Assembly (NCBI GenBank): GCA_037176705.1
Contig: CM073885.1
Location: 88,899,001 to 88,963,000, forward strand
Direction of reading: 5' to 3'
Source of the DNA: Molossus alvarezi
Taxonomy: Eukaryota > Chordata > Mammalia > Chiroptera > Molossidae
Length of the DNA stretch: 64,000 bases
Numbering within the stretch: the first letter of the stretch is position 1; each line of letters begins with the position of its first letter. Shown here piece by piece: positions 23,068 to 33,475 of the stretch. The translations under genes were made by a program, and so were the position numbers. The notes beneath the pieces were generated by a model. It ran no database searches, had not been told where the DNA came from, and worked only from the letters and a program-made list of their open reading frames with translations.

Positions 23068-23513
23068 AGGGTCTTTTTGAAGAAAAAGATAAAATGTATG
23101 AACAAACAAAATGACAATGAATACATATCTATCGACAATGGAATCTACAAACAAAACGAACAGGCAGAACTGAAACATTCTCGTAGATATAGAGAACATT
23201 TTGTTGGTTGCCAGATGGGAGGGGGGTTGGGGGAATGGGTGAAAAAGGTGAAGGGATTAAGAAGTACAAATTCACTGCTAGACTAACAAACCTCAAAGGG
23301 AAAGGGGTTGGGGGGTGGGAAGAAATAAACCAAAGAACTTATATGCATAACCAATGGACACAGATAACTGTGTAGAAAAAGGCGGGAGGGGGGGCGGGAG
23401 TGGGGAGGAGGGGGTCAATGGGGGAAAAATGAGGAACATCTGTAATACATTCAACAATAAAGATTAAAAATAAATAAATGCTCTATAAACACTTTTTAAA
23501 AAGATTAAAAGTG

Positions 23514-24024
23514 AAATAAATTATAGAATCATTTAAGACAGCATATTACATATTTATTAAAGTCATGTTTAAAGACTATATAAGAATAAAATATTCATAA
23601 TATGGTAAATGAAATAAGTCAGCTACAAAGCAGAACTTACAGCATTATCTCTGTTTTGTTTTATATACTGGTAGAATTTTTGAAATTAAAGGAAATGCCA
23701 AAAAGTCAACAGTGGCTTACTTTGACAGGGTGGTAATGAGCCATTATAATTTCTTTCTTGAATATTTTTTTCTGATTGTCTAATTATACTACTACTATAG
23801 AATGTTTTTTATTTAAAAGTAAACTTTTGTTCTAAAGCACTGTACCTTAAAGCACTGGGTTCCGCAGCTGTGTCACAAACAGAGGGGCTACGACATGACC
23901 AGAAAGAAGAGACCAGAGGTAGGAAGACCAGGTCTACCGCTGGTTTGTTATGGGAAACTAAATTCACAGCAAATTGAATAAAAGCAGTTTTTTTTTTTTC
24001 TTTTGAAAAGTTTATTGAGAAAGC
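23514..24024. other. Unclassified AT-rich DNA
   Basis: Possibly the tail of an old LINE near 23650-23790. It contains a 30-base exact match to 20426-20455 (see findings). Confidence 0.4.
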
Positions 24025-24113
24025 AGGAGGGGGGTATGAGTGAGGAGGAGGGGGTCAAGAGGAGAAAAGAGGAGGGACATCTGTAATACATTCAACAATA
24101 AAGTTAAAAAAAA
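24025..24113 (+). mobile_element. Short L1 3'-tail fragment
   Basis: About 90 bases with the G-rich block and class-a terminus GGGACATCTGTAATACATTC plus CAACAATAAA. The duplication is unclear because the flanks are homopolymer-rich. Confidence 0.6.
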
Positions 24114-25609
24114 ATTTTACCACAATTACAAAGTATAAAATGGATTATTTCCCATTAAATTTATTTATAACGTCTTATCATGTATGCTTTATGTCTATGT
24201 ACAAGCAACAATAAGTAGGAGTTCGGTATAAACCTATATTTTATTCTGTGTAGTCATGCAAAAAAGAGATTTATTCTATTCATATTCAATTTCAATTACT
24301 CAGATTCATATGATATAAAGCAGATGCTATATGCAGAAGAAGTAGCTCAGCAAATACCTGGCTTTCTAAGTTCTAAATTTAGATTTATAAGGAAATCCTG
24401 ACCTGGTATAGATAAGCCTACTACAGAGGCATATGGCTAAGGCAAATCCTCCTACATACCTCGATATGAATAAAATACAAATTAGATAATTAAATATAAA
24501 AGTAAACAAATTTTTCAACTATAATTTAAATCATTTTGTCATAAGATAGACTGTATCTGTCTTAGGAAACAACATGTACATTATAAAAAGAATCCTAACC
24601 TAACATTCCAGCCATATGACAAGCCTTATTCTGATCACTTTACAGAAGGAGAAAATAAAGGGCTGGGATTAAAAGCATTTTTCCATATTAGATATTTAAA
24701 AACCTGGTTTGATTTCCTTACTGCAATTAATTGTATATCTTATTTCTATGTTTTCTATTAAAACACACAGGTAGAGAGGCAGTCTTTTCTCTGGGACACT
24801 TACATGCCCCATAGCTAAGTAACATCAAATGGGCTCTTTCAATAAATATAACAAAATTGACCAAGGTCAAACAGTGAGACAGCATCAGATCTGGGACTAG
24901 GGCCAGGTCTCCTGGCTTAAAATCTAGTGCTTCTCTTTGACAAGATTACAGTTCTTAAATTAAAATGTATTTTCCCTGAGAGTTAAAACAAGGAATGCAT
25001 TTTAGGATACTAGTTAGTGACACTTGGGAACATCAGCTAGTGTTCAAACCCAGAAAATGCCTTAGATGTTTTGGCTAACTACCACATTACTACATAGAGT
25101 CACTAAAAAAATCACTCCACAAACAAAGAGAATTCAGAAATCTGCAACAGCAATTAGCCACCAGTATCTTACTATGTTTCTATGATCTGATGTCCATTTC
25201 CATGGAAACAGAAAAAGAAGTAAGAGGCAGCCAAGAGAAGAGATGTCAGAACTTGTCAGGTTCAATGGCTGGAGCTGGAAGTTGCAAATGCCATTTTATT
25301 TTTTATTTATTTATATTTTTCATTTCTGCAAACAGTATCAGCTGACTTTTGGCACATAATCGACTCTCAAGTTAGGCAATGTCAGCTTGCTTAGAGGAGC
25401 AGAAAGCTAAAGAACAAGCTTAGGCTTTTGCTTTGTGAAAATTTAAATTAGGTGGGAAGGAGACACAAATTAAAGCAAACTGTTCAAAATTTTAAATTTC
25501 TAAATCACAATAATGCAACAGAATTGCTTCAAATTTCACAAAGTAAACAAAAGAAATTTCTCAGCTGTAATGGGGGGAAATGTAGGGCCATCACGCAACA
25601 TTTTCCAGA
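24114..25609. other. Mostly unique-looking DNA with a possible MIR relic
   Basis: At 24850-24945 the plus strand reads CCAAGGTCAAACAGTGAGAC and CAGATCTGGGACTAGGGCCA, like a MIR 3' half. The rest shows no recognised gene or repeat. Confidence 0.4.
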
Positions 25610-26070
25610 ATAACAACAGGGTGAAGGCAGAAAAGAGACAGAAGGCAGAGGAAGCAGCAAGTACAAAGGCCCTGAGACAGGAGAGGACTGTGGCTCTTTC
25701 AAGACACTGCAAGCACACAAGAGTTTTTGGTGTGAAGGAAGGAGTTATCACAGAAGGCTTTCCCAAAGGAGGTGACATCTAAGCTAAGACCTGGAGGAGG
25801 AGACTGAGTTATAGAAGAGAGTATTCCAGACAGAGGAAGAGCATGAGAAAAGTCCTAGCGGTAAGAGAGAGCAAAATGAATCCAGGAGTAGCAAATAGTT
25901 TAGGACAGTTGAAACAAAGAGTGGGAGGTGGGGAATAAACTGGGATCAGATTAAGAAGGGCCTTATTTCCCAAGTTAGATTTTGAACTGCTGTCCAGAAA
26001 ACAAGTTGTCATTAAAGAGTCTAAATCAGTAAAGTAACACGATGAGGTTCTACATTTAAGAAAAATTAGA

Positions 26071-26302
26071 TTGCCCGGCTGGTGTGGCTCAGTGGTTGAG
26101 CATCGACCCATGTACCAAGAGGTCACTGGTTCGATTCCCGGTCAGGGCACATGCCCAGGTTGTGGGTCAAATTCCCAGTGGGGGGCATGGCATGCAGGAG
26201 GTGGCCAATCGATGTTCTCTCTCATCCATGTTTCTATCTCTCTCCCTCTCACTTCCTGTCTCTCTAAAATCAGTAAAGAAAAAAATTTTTTAAAAAATAT
26301 AT
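26071..26302 (+). mobile_element. VES-type SINE, subtype B
   Basis: Head CCCGGCTGGTGTGGCTCAGT with GGTTGAGCATCGACCCATG, and GGTTCGATTCCCGGTCAGGG. Tail CTCTCTAAAATCAGTAAAG without the terminal hairpin of subtype A. Duplication AAATTAGA (26063-26070, 26303-26310). Confidence 0.9.
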
Positions 26303-26958
26303 AAATTAGACTAGCTCAGATTACACAGGGATATAGATGTGGAGTCTGTACAGCTTTCCCAGGTGAGAGAGATACAGGTCGACTACACTGGGGGAAGGGC
26401 AGCAGTAGCGATGAAAAAACAGGGCACAATAAATATGAACTGTGGGAGAAGAAGGAGAAGGATGAGTCAAGAATGATACCCATGATTTTAGCCTGAATAG
26501 CTACATGAATGGTAGTGCCAATCATTGAGTCTCTGTTACAAGCAAAGAGGTGTGGACAAGTTCCAATCTGGACTTCATGGCATTGAGGCATCCATGAGAC
26601 AGTCAGTGGAGCTCTCTAGTAGACAGCTGCACATGTGAAGGTGTCTCTACAGCTCAGGAATGAACACATGTACCTGGGCTTCAGGACTGAATGACATGGC
26701 CCAGGGAAAGCACGAGATCAGAAGACATTAATTATAAAGGATCTCCAAGCCTAAGAAAATTAGGCTAATTATACCTGTGCTAAGGATTTATATTTTAAAA
26801 ATGAGTACAGGAGGTGGAAACTATAAAGTAGAATGAGAAAGAGATTAGAAAGTAGACATCCAGGAGAATGTGGTGTTACAAAAACAAATGGAAAAGTATT
26901 TCAAGATTAAGGTTAATGGAGCAAAAACTGTAGAGAGATTAATTAAAATAAGAACTGA

Positions 26959-27194
26959 GCCCTGGCCAGTTTGGCCCACAGACTGAAGGGTCGAGGGTTC
27001 GATTCCCAGTCAAGGACATGTACCTGGGTTGCAGGTTCCATCCCCTGTGGGTCATGCAAGAGGCAACTAATCGATGTGCCTCTCTCACATCAATGTTTCT
27101 CTCTCTGTCTCCCTCTCCCTCCCTCCCTCCCTTACACTCTATCTAAAAAAAAAAAATCAATGAATAAATATCTTTGGGTGAGGGTTTAAAAGAA
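26959..27194 (+). mobile_element. VES-type SINE, subtype A-like, box A deleted
   Basis: GCCCTGGCCAGTTTGGCCCA runs directly into ACTGAAGGGTCGAGGGTTCG, so most of box A is missing. Duplication AAGAACTGA (26950-26958, 27195-27203). Confidence 0.85.
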
Positions 27195-27391
27195 AAGAAC
27201 TGAAAAGTATACAAAGGATTAATAAAAGAAAGACACTTCTGATGATTCTAGCTAAAGCGTGGTGGGGGTGACTACAGACAAAAGTAGATGGTAGATGACG
27301 GAGTGAGAGACAGATTTTTAAAAATTCTTTCAAGAAGCTTGGCTGCAAGGGAGAAGAAAAATTAGATTGGTATTAAGTGGAATAAAAACAG

Positions 27392-27653
27392 GCCCTGGCC
27401 GGTTTGGCTCAGCGGTTAGAGCGTCCGCCTGTGGTCCGGAGAGGCCCGGGTTCGGTTCCCGCTAAGGGCATGTACCTCGGTTGCAGTTTGTCCCCGGCCC
27501 TGGTTGGTCGTGCGGGTGGCAGCCACTCGATGTGTCCCTTTCACATCGATGTTTCTCTCTCTCTCTCTTCCTCTTTCTCCCTCCCACTCTGTCTGTACAA
27601 AAAATGGAAAAATGTCCTCGAATGAGGATTAAAAAATATATATATATATATAT
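27392..27653 (+). mobile_element. VES-type SINE, subtype A
   Basis: Head GCCCTGGCCGGTTTGGCTCA and terminal hairpin with an altered loop (TCCTCGAATGAGGA), followed by a TA repeat. Duplication ATAAAAACAG (27382-27391, 27654-27663). Confidence 0.9.
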
Positions 27654-27672
27654 ATAAAAACAGAGTTGCTTG

Positions 27673-27836
27673 TGCCCTGACCAGTGTGGCTCCATGGTTA
27701 GAGCACTGACCCATGCACTGAAGGGTCTTGGGTTCAATTTCCAGTCAAGGGCATGTATCTGGGTTGCAGATTTAATCCCCGGCCCTGGCCAGGGTCATTT
27801 GGGAGGCAACCAAGCATAGTCTCTGTCACATCAATG

Positions 27837-27870
<34 letters not shown>

Positions 27871-27972
27871 CCCCCCCTTCTTCTCTCTCTCTCCTTCCCA
27901 CCCTCCCTCCTTTCCACTCTATCTAAAAATCAATGGAAAAATATCCTCTTCTGAAGATTAACAAAAAAAAAT
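27673..27972 (+). mobile_element. VES-type SINE, subtype A (diverged)
   Basis: Head GCCCTGACCAGTGTGGCTCC, long interrupted CT tract (about 27837-27900). Duplication AGAGTTGCTTG / AGAGTTCCTTG (27662-27672, 27973-27983). It sits 19 bases after the previous SINE. Confidence 0.85.
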
Positions 27973-27983
27973 AGAGTTCCTTG

Positions 27984-28308
27984 CTTTTGTTGTTTTCTTT
28001 TTAACTGGAAGAAATGTATGCTTTCAGGTACAAGTAACAGAAAAACCTACCTAACAATGTTTAAACCACTAGAACATTTATTGTTTACTGAACAAAAAGT
28101 CTGAAAGTAGTTAACTCTACAGTTTTTTTCAGAATATCAGTGATGTCATCTGACCAAGGCTCTTTCTATCCTCCTGCTCTGCCACAAAATGGTACCCACT
28201 GCCAGGCATCATGTCCTTGCAACATATTCCCAACAGAAAGAAAGGGGCAGAACAAACCTTACCCCTCTGTTAGGAAGCAAAACATCTGATCTAGAGCCAT
28301 TCACACTC
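27984..28308. other. Unique-looking DNA, no feature recognised
   Basis: No gene or repeat recognised. Confidence 0.45.
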
Positions 28309-28570
28309 GCCCTGGCCGGTTTGGCTCAGCGGTTAGAGCGTCGGCCTGCGGTCCTGAGAGACCCGGGTTCGGTTCCCGCTAAGGGCACGTACCTCAGTTG
28401 CAGTTTGTCCCCGGCCCTGGTCGGTTGTGCGGGTGGCAGCCACTCGATGTGTTCCTTTCACATCGATGTTTCTCTCTCTCTCTCTGTTCCTCTCTCTCCC
28501 TCCCACTCTACCTGAACAAAAAATGGAAAAATGTCCTCGGGTGAGGATAAAAAAAATAAATAAATAAAAA
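28309..28570 (+). mobile_element. VES-type SINE, subtype A (young-looking)
   Basis: Nearly consensus copy: GCCCTGGCCGGTTTGGCTCA to TCCTCGGGTGAGGA and A-rich tail. Perfect 17-bp duplication TAGAGCCATTCACACTC (28292-28308, 28571-28587). Confidence 0.95.
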
Positions 28571-28798
28571 TAGAGCCATTCACACTCCCCTCCCTTATAC
28601 TTCATTGGTTAAAGCTGGGTCACATGGCCATCCTTAGGAATAAGGGAAGCTGAGAAACTATCTGATTTTCCAAACTCTATTCTGAAGCAGTAAGGGAGAT
28701 GGGGGTTGGGAATGACTTCTACATAGCCAGCCACATACTGTCTGCCACATGCATATGTAAATGCTGATGTAAAAGAGTAAATGAAGAGAAAGAAGCCA

Positions 28799-28942
28799 TG
28801 CCTGGTTGGTCTGGCTCAGTGGTTGAGCATCGACCCATGCACCAAGGGGTCGCCAGTTCGATTCCTGGTCAGGGCACATGCCCAGGTTGTGGGCCAAATC
28901 CACGGTGGGGGGTACACAGGAGGCAGCCAATCAATGTTCTCT
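28799..28942 (+). mobile_element. VES-type SINE, subtype B, 3'-truncated
   Basis: Head GCCTGGTTGGTCTGGCTCAG, complete boxes A and B, ends abruptly after CCAATCAATGTTCTCT with no tail or duplication, so the 3' part was lost by deletion. Confidence 0.8.
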
Positions 28943-29248
28943 TGAATAAAGAAAGCAGAATGTTGAATCCATTCTAGATTGAAAAAAATACACAAAGTTG
29001 AAGTTATAAGCAAGGCACTGAAATAATGGGTCATGTATATCTATGTCAGTAAAGAAATGAAAAGTACAAAAAGGCAGACAGAGTGGAATAGCCAAGAAAC
29101 CTGAAAGGTAGCAGCCATAATAAGAGGGCTGAAAGGATGACAAGCTATGTGGTAAGATAAGTAAAATGAGTGCTTCCTGGGAACAATATGGAGTGTGTAC
29201 CATGAGAACGACAGCTGAAGTAAAATGAAAGTGGAAGATACTGACATT
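28943..29248. other. Unclassified DNA
   Basis: A 118-codon minus-strand frame at 28931-29287 overlaps two SINE edges and has no domain. I regard it as chance. Confidence 0.4.
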
Positions 29249-29263
29249 AAGGAGAAGAAATTG

Positions 29264-29470
29264 CCTGACCAGTGGACTGAGTGTCATTCCATAGACTAAG
29301 AGGTCCCGTTCAATTCCCAGTCAGGGCACATGCCCAGGTTGCAGGCTTAATCCCCAGTGGGGGGCATGCAGGAGGCAGCTGATCGACATCTCTCTCTCAC
29401 ATCAATGTTTCTATCTCCTATCCTCTCTCTCTAAAAAAAAAAAAAAAATCAATAAAAACATATTTTAAAA
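29264..29470 (+). mobile_element. VES-type SINE, subtype B
   Basis: GCCTGACCAGTGGACTGAGT head and CAATTCCCAGTCAGGGCACA box B, with a long A tail. Perfect 15-bp duplication AAGGAGAAGAAATTG (29249-29263, 29471-29485). Confidence 0.9.
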
Positions 29471-29641
29471 AAGGAGAAGAAATTGAAAGGCTAGGATGTT
29501 AACTATCTACATGGACTCTGAAGTCATCCAAAATAGTGGCTAAAATTGGAGTGAAAAGGAAGTGTCAGTGCCTTTTACATGTGAAAAAAAGGTGGCCAAA
29601 GATAAGTGGCAGAAGGTGACTATACTTTAAGAATCATGACT

Positions 29642-29900
29642 ATCGCCCTGGCCGGTTTGGCTCAGCGGTTAGAGCGTCAGCCTGTGGTCCAGAGAGACCC
29701 GGGTTCGGTTCCCACTAAGGGCACGTACCTTGGTTGCGGTATGTCCCCAGCCCTGGTCGGTCGTGCGGGTGGCAGCCACTCGATGTGTTCCTTTCACATC
29801 GATGTTTCTCTCTTTCTCTCTGTTCCTCTCTCTCCCTCCCACTCTACCTGAACAAAAAATGGAAAAATGTCCTCGGGTGAGGATAAAAACAAAACAAAAC
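29642..29900 (+). mobile_element. VES-type SINE, subtype A (young-looking)
   Basis: CCCTGGCCGGTTTGGCTCAG head and TCCTCGGGTGAGGA hairpin. Perfect 10-bp duplication AATCATGACT (29632-29641, 29901-29910). Confidence 0.95.
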
Positions 29901-29910
29901 AATCATGACT

Positions 29911-30439
29911 TGGAGGAGTACTGGAGGGAAAGCCGCTCTAGGAAACAAGGAATATGTCAGACCTTATCCTAAACCCATGAGTAGACAATGAGAGAATGAT
30001 CTATATCCACATAAGAAGACTTCATAAAAAGCTGTGCCTGTAAGGAATCACAGTTTTCAGTTAAGGCAAAGAGACAGAGAGGTTTTCAGTTAAGGATGTT
30101 AAGGTGAATTCATTTGATATAAATTGAAGCTATAGAAACACAAAACAAAAATTTAGGAAGGAGAGGAAGGAAAGTTTAGGTTTAGGAGAAAGGAAGTCCT
30201 AGATAGTACCAAAAAAAAAAAAACCAACACATTTTTTAAAATAACCTGAGAGGCTTATATTTGGGTAATTTCCGAGAGTGACAGGACTATGGGGTAGAAC
30301 AGAATTAGTAGGCCTCAAGGTATCCAAAGAACCAGCATTAGCAACCCTTCTGGCTGGAAAACTATGTCCCAGACCAATTGTACTTCCAAGGAATTCCTAT
30401 TCTTAGTTGAATACCTAAAAATTCTCAGTAACAATGTTT
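29911..30439. other. Unclassified DNA
   Basis: No gene or repeat recognised. A-rich segment near 30210-30240. Confidence 0.4.
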
Positions 30440-31320
30440 CCCACAAACTAAGTTAATATCTAAAATTAAATGGCAGTATTTCATCTTTTCTATGGCTGAG
30501 TAGTATTCCATAGTATATATGTACCACATCTTCTTTACCCAACCATCTACTGAAGGACACTTTGGTTGTTTCCATGTCTTGCCAACATGAATAATGCTGC
30601 AATGAATATAGGGATACATATATCTTTATGAATAAATGTTTTCAAATACTTTGGGTAAATACCCAAAAGAGGGGTTGCTGGGTCATATGGTAACTCTACT
30701 TTGAATTTTTGAGGAACCTCCCTACTGTTTTCCATAGTAGATGTACCAGTTTATATTCCCACAAGCAGTGAATAAGGGTTCCTTTTTCTCCACAACCTCA
30801 TCACCATTTGTTAATACCTGTCTCATTGATAAGAGTCATTCTAACAGGTATAAGGTGATATCTCATTGTAGTTTTAATTTACATTTCCCTAATAGCCAGT
30901 GAAGTTGAGCATCTTTTCATGTCTACTGGCCATTTGTACATCTTCTATTGTCATTTGCGACAACGTGAATGAATCTTGAGAACATCATGCTAAGCAAAAT
31001 AAGTCAGACAGAAAAAAAACAAGAACCATATGATTTCATTCATATGTCGGATATAAAACTAAAAGCAAGAAATGAACAAACAAGACAAACAAAAACTCAG
31101 AGACACAAACAACAGTATGGTGGTTCCTAAAGGGAAAGAAGGGTGGGAGGAGGTAGTAAAGAGTAAACCGGGCCAAACATACCATGATAAGAGGAGACTT
31201 GACTCTGGAAAGTAAACACAATGCAATATACAGATGATGTATTATAGAACTGCACATTTGAAACCTATATGATTTTATTAACCAATGTCACCCCAAAAAG
31301 TTTAATTAAAATTTTTTAAA
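30440..31320 (+). mobile_element. L1 3' end with 5' inversion
   Basis: 30440-30956 is L1 ORF2 C-terminal sequence on the minus strand (for example MEYYSAIEKMKYC, PKCPSVDGWVKK and LLGIYPKYLKTFIHK read in reverse). 30957-31320 is the next part of the same region on the plus strand, starting CATTTGCGACAACGTGAATG and reaching an older 3' UTR that ends near ACCCCAAAAAGTTTAATTAA. The two arms meet at the same element position, as expected from twin priming. Confidence 0.85.
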
Positions 31321-31433
31321 ATCCAAATTTAGCTTTGGATGTACATTTATTCTGGAAAACAGTATTGTTCACATTATATCTGCACAGTACAAAATTTAAC
31401 CTTATTCAAATACACCCCTCCCCCCAAAAAAAT

Positions 31434-32158
31434 GGCCTTTGACTTCAGCTTTTAGTAAGTAATCTCTAAGTAATATCTTTGCCTGGGGCCTGGGGCTAGC
31501 CAGTTAGTAATAAAGTGATTTAGGATGGGGGCTTTGGGTCATACTCAGGGGGACTGGAGAATAGAAACAGATCAGCCATATGGACAGTCAATCATGACCA
31601 TGTCACAGAGTCCCAATTAAAACTCAATACCAAGATGCAAGTGAGCTTCCTTGACTGGCATTACTCCATGCATAGTGTCACACATCAGTGCCAGGGAAGT
31701 GATGTGTCTGACTCTACAGAGAGAAGACAACAGAAGCTCCACATATGGTAATTTCCTGGACACTGCCCTTGGTGCTTCCTCTCTTGACTGGTTTTAATCT
31801 GCTTCTTTTCCTTGTAATAAACCATATTAATGAGTATAATAGCTTTCAGTGAGGTTCTATGAGTCTTTCTAGCAAATTGTTAAAACTAAGGGTAGCATCT
31901 GGCTGGTGTGGCTCAGTGGTTGAGTGTGTCAACCCATGTACCAAGAGGACACCAGTTCGATTCCCGGTCAGGACACATGCTCGGGTTGTGGGCCCAATCC
32001 CCAGTGGGGGGCATGCAAGAAGCGGCCAATCAATGTTCTCTCTCATCGATGTTTCTATCTCTCTCTCCCTCTCACTTCCTCTCTCTCTAAAATATCAATA
32101 AAGGAAAAAAAATTTTAAAAAAATTAAGGGTAGCCTTGGGAACTCTTAAATTTGCAAC
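31434..32158 (+). repeat. LTR of an ERVL-type endogenous retrovirus, split by a SINE
   Basis: LTR-like organisation: AATAAACCATATTAATGAGT polyadenylation region (about 31816), then CTTTCAGTGAGGTTCTATGA and, after the SINE, CCTTGGGAACTCTTAAATTT ending at CA (32155-32156). A primer-binding-like sequence follows 2 bases later. The 5' edge is approximate. Only LTR and a short adjacent internal stretch (to about 32235) are seen; no viral coding sequence is present. Family placement as ERVL-like is inferred from the Leu-type primer site. Confidence 0.55.
31897..32124 (+). mobile_element. VES-type SINE, subtype B, inside the LTR
   Basis: ATCTGGCTGGTGTGGCTCAG head and GTTCGATTCCCGGTCAGGAC box B. Perfect duplication TAAGGGTAGC (31887-31896, 32125-32134) that splits the LTR. 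Confidence 0.9.
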
Positions 32159-32176
32159 TGGTATCAGAAATGAGGG
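32159..32176 (+). other. Primer-binding-site-like sequence (tRNA-Leu type)
   Basis: TGGTATCAGAAATGAGGG lies two bases after the CA end of the LTR and resembles the tRNA-Leu-complementary TGGTGTCAGGAGTGGG site of ERVL elements. Confidence 0.5.
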
Positions 32177-32235
32177 CAACCTTGTGTGGACTATGTCCTC
32201 TAATTTTGTATTGGGGCTAAACTCTTCGCGATATA

Positions 32236-33044
32236 GATTATCCCTTAATCAATTTGTTCACAAGGAAAAAAATTAATTGAAAAGAACTCAATACCTAATG
32301 TTAGCTAAAATTGTCACTGAAAAATAGTCTACTTACTTACTAATGGTCATCTGTTCCCATAAATTCCTCTGAGCAGTGAAAAAGTCTCAACAATTAACCA
32401 CTAAGAAAAGTACCATTGAGTTTTAATCTGGATATAATAGACACTCATTATATCACTGAGACAGAAAGTCATTTTCCTTTACTGAATTATAGCTTATTTT
32501 AGGTAACTGAGAAATGTCATTGTACTTCAGTGAAGTGTGATAAAATCCAAATAATAAATATGCATAAAATAATTTAAACTAAATTTTTAATTAAAAAATT
32601 TAATTTTATAGTACTATAGTTTATAAATGAATTATATTACTACAGTTACTGACATTGTAACATAGAAGGGTTTATCAAACTTCTCATTGCCAAACACTAC
32701 GAAAAAGATTTTATAACACTCCCACATAAAAACCGCACCAAAATAAAAAAGCTAAATTAACAAAAATGCAACGGAGGTGGAATGAAAGGAGGCATTTAAA
32801 TAAAGAGTTTCAGAGTAGAGTTTTACAAAGATATTCTCTCGGATGTGCCTTATAATGTACAAAAATATAAAATACAAATCTGCAGCCAAATGACAAAGGA
32901 AAACCCAATATACTAAATCAATTAGCATTTCAGAGGTGATAACAAAGAGTGTATTTTTCACTCTTTTAATGAAAACTTAAACCTTTTTAAACTTCAGTGG
33001 TACAGTTTAGTTACAAACTCAGCCTAGGGAACTAGAAAGATTAC
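32236..33044. other. AT-rich DNA, no feature recognised
   Basis: No gene or repeat recognised. Confidence 0.45.
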
Positions 33045-33475
33045 TTGTGAGACCCTGTCCAAGTTATTTAATCCCTGTATTCCTGTTTCCTCACTTGCAA
33101 AATAAAAATAACAGTACTGCCCTGGCTGGTTTGGCTCAACTGTTAGAGTGTCGGCCCGCAGTCCAGAGAGACCCAGGTTTGGTTCCTGCTAAGGGTATGT
33201 ACCTTGATTGCAGTTTGTCCCTGGCCCTGATGGGGTTGTGCAGGAGGCAGCCACTCGATGTGTCCCTTTCACATCATTGTTTCTCTCTCTCTCTCTCTCC
33301 CTCCCACTCTATCTGAACAAAAATGAAAAACTGTCCTTGGGTGAGGATAAACAAAAAAATATTAAAAAATAACAACAGTACCTATTATATACAAAGCTGT
33401 ATGAATTACATGACATAATGCAGGGAAATAGTATAAGGCTCAGCACATAGTAAATACTCAACAACAGGTAGCTGT
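33045..33475 (-). mobile_element. MIR relic, minus strand, split by a SINE
   Basis: Left piece: CCTGTCCAAGTTATTTAATC, TTCCTCACTTGCAAAATAAA. Right piece: TACCTATTATATACAAAGCT, CTCAGCACATAGTAAATACT. Together they follow the reversed MIR consensus across the SINE. Confidence 0.65.
33118..33373 (+). mobile_element. VES-type SINE, subtype A
   Basis: GCCCTGGCTGGTTTGGCTCA-type head (starting within TGCCCTGG) and TGTCCTTGGGTGAGGATA end. Duplication AACAGTAC (33110-33117, 33374-33381). Confidence 0.9.

Larger units (their letters stand above)
21337..23499 (+). mobile_element. ORF1-only L1 element (half-L1, HAL1-like), copy 1
   Basis: A 5'-complete element of 2.16 kb. It starts GACTTCCGGTCAAGATGGCA, followed by a GC-rich 5' UTR with tandem GC boxes, an L1-type ORF1 (22207-23067), a short spacer and then directly the last few codons of ORF2 and the L1 3' UTR. 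The joint is near 23138, where a spacer ending ATCTATCGACAAT meets GGAATCTACAAACAAA. No endonuclease or reverse transcriptase sequence is present. It ends in the class-a terminus CATCTGTAATACATTCAA plus CAATAAA and an A-rich tail. It is flanked by AAAGCTTAAAAGTG (21323-21336) and AAAGATTAAAAGTG (23500-23513), a 14-bp duplication with one mismatch. It would need reverse transcriptase from an autonomous L1. Confidence 0.8.
25610..27381 (-). mobile_element. L2 LINE, minus strand, about 1.3 kb net, with two SINEs inserted
   Basis: A long antisense L2 segment. Landmarks are AGTACAAAGGCCCTGAGACA, GAGTATTCCAGACAGAGGAA, AAGAAGGGCCTTATTTCCCA, GAATGATACCCATGATTTTA, CATCCAGGAGAATGTGGTGT and, after the second SINE, GTGGTGGGGGTGACTACAGA and TTCTTTCAAGAAGCTTGGCT. 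These follow the L2 reverse-transcriptase region in reverse order. No open frame of useful length remains. Confidence 0.65.
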
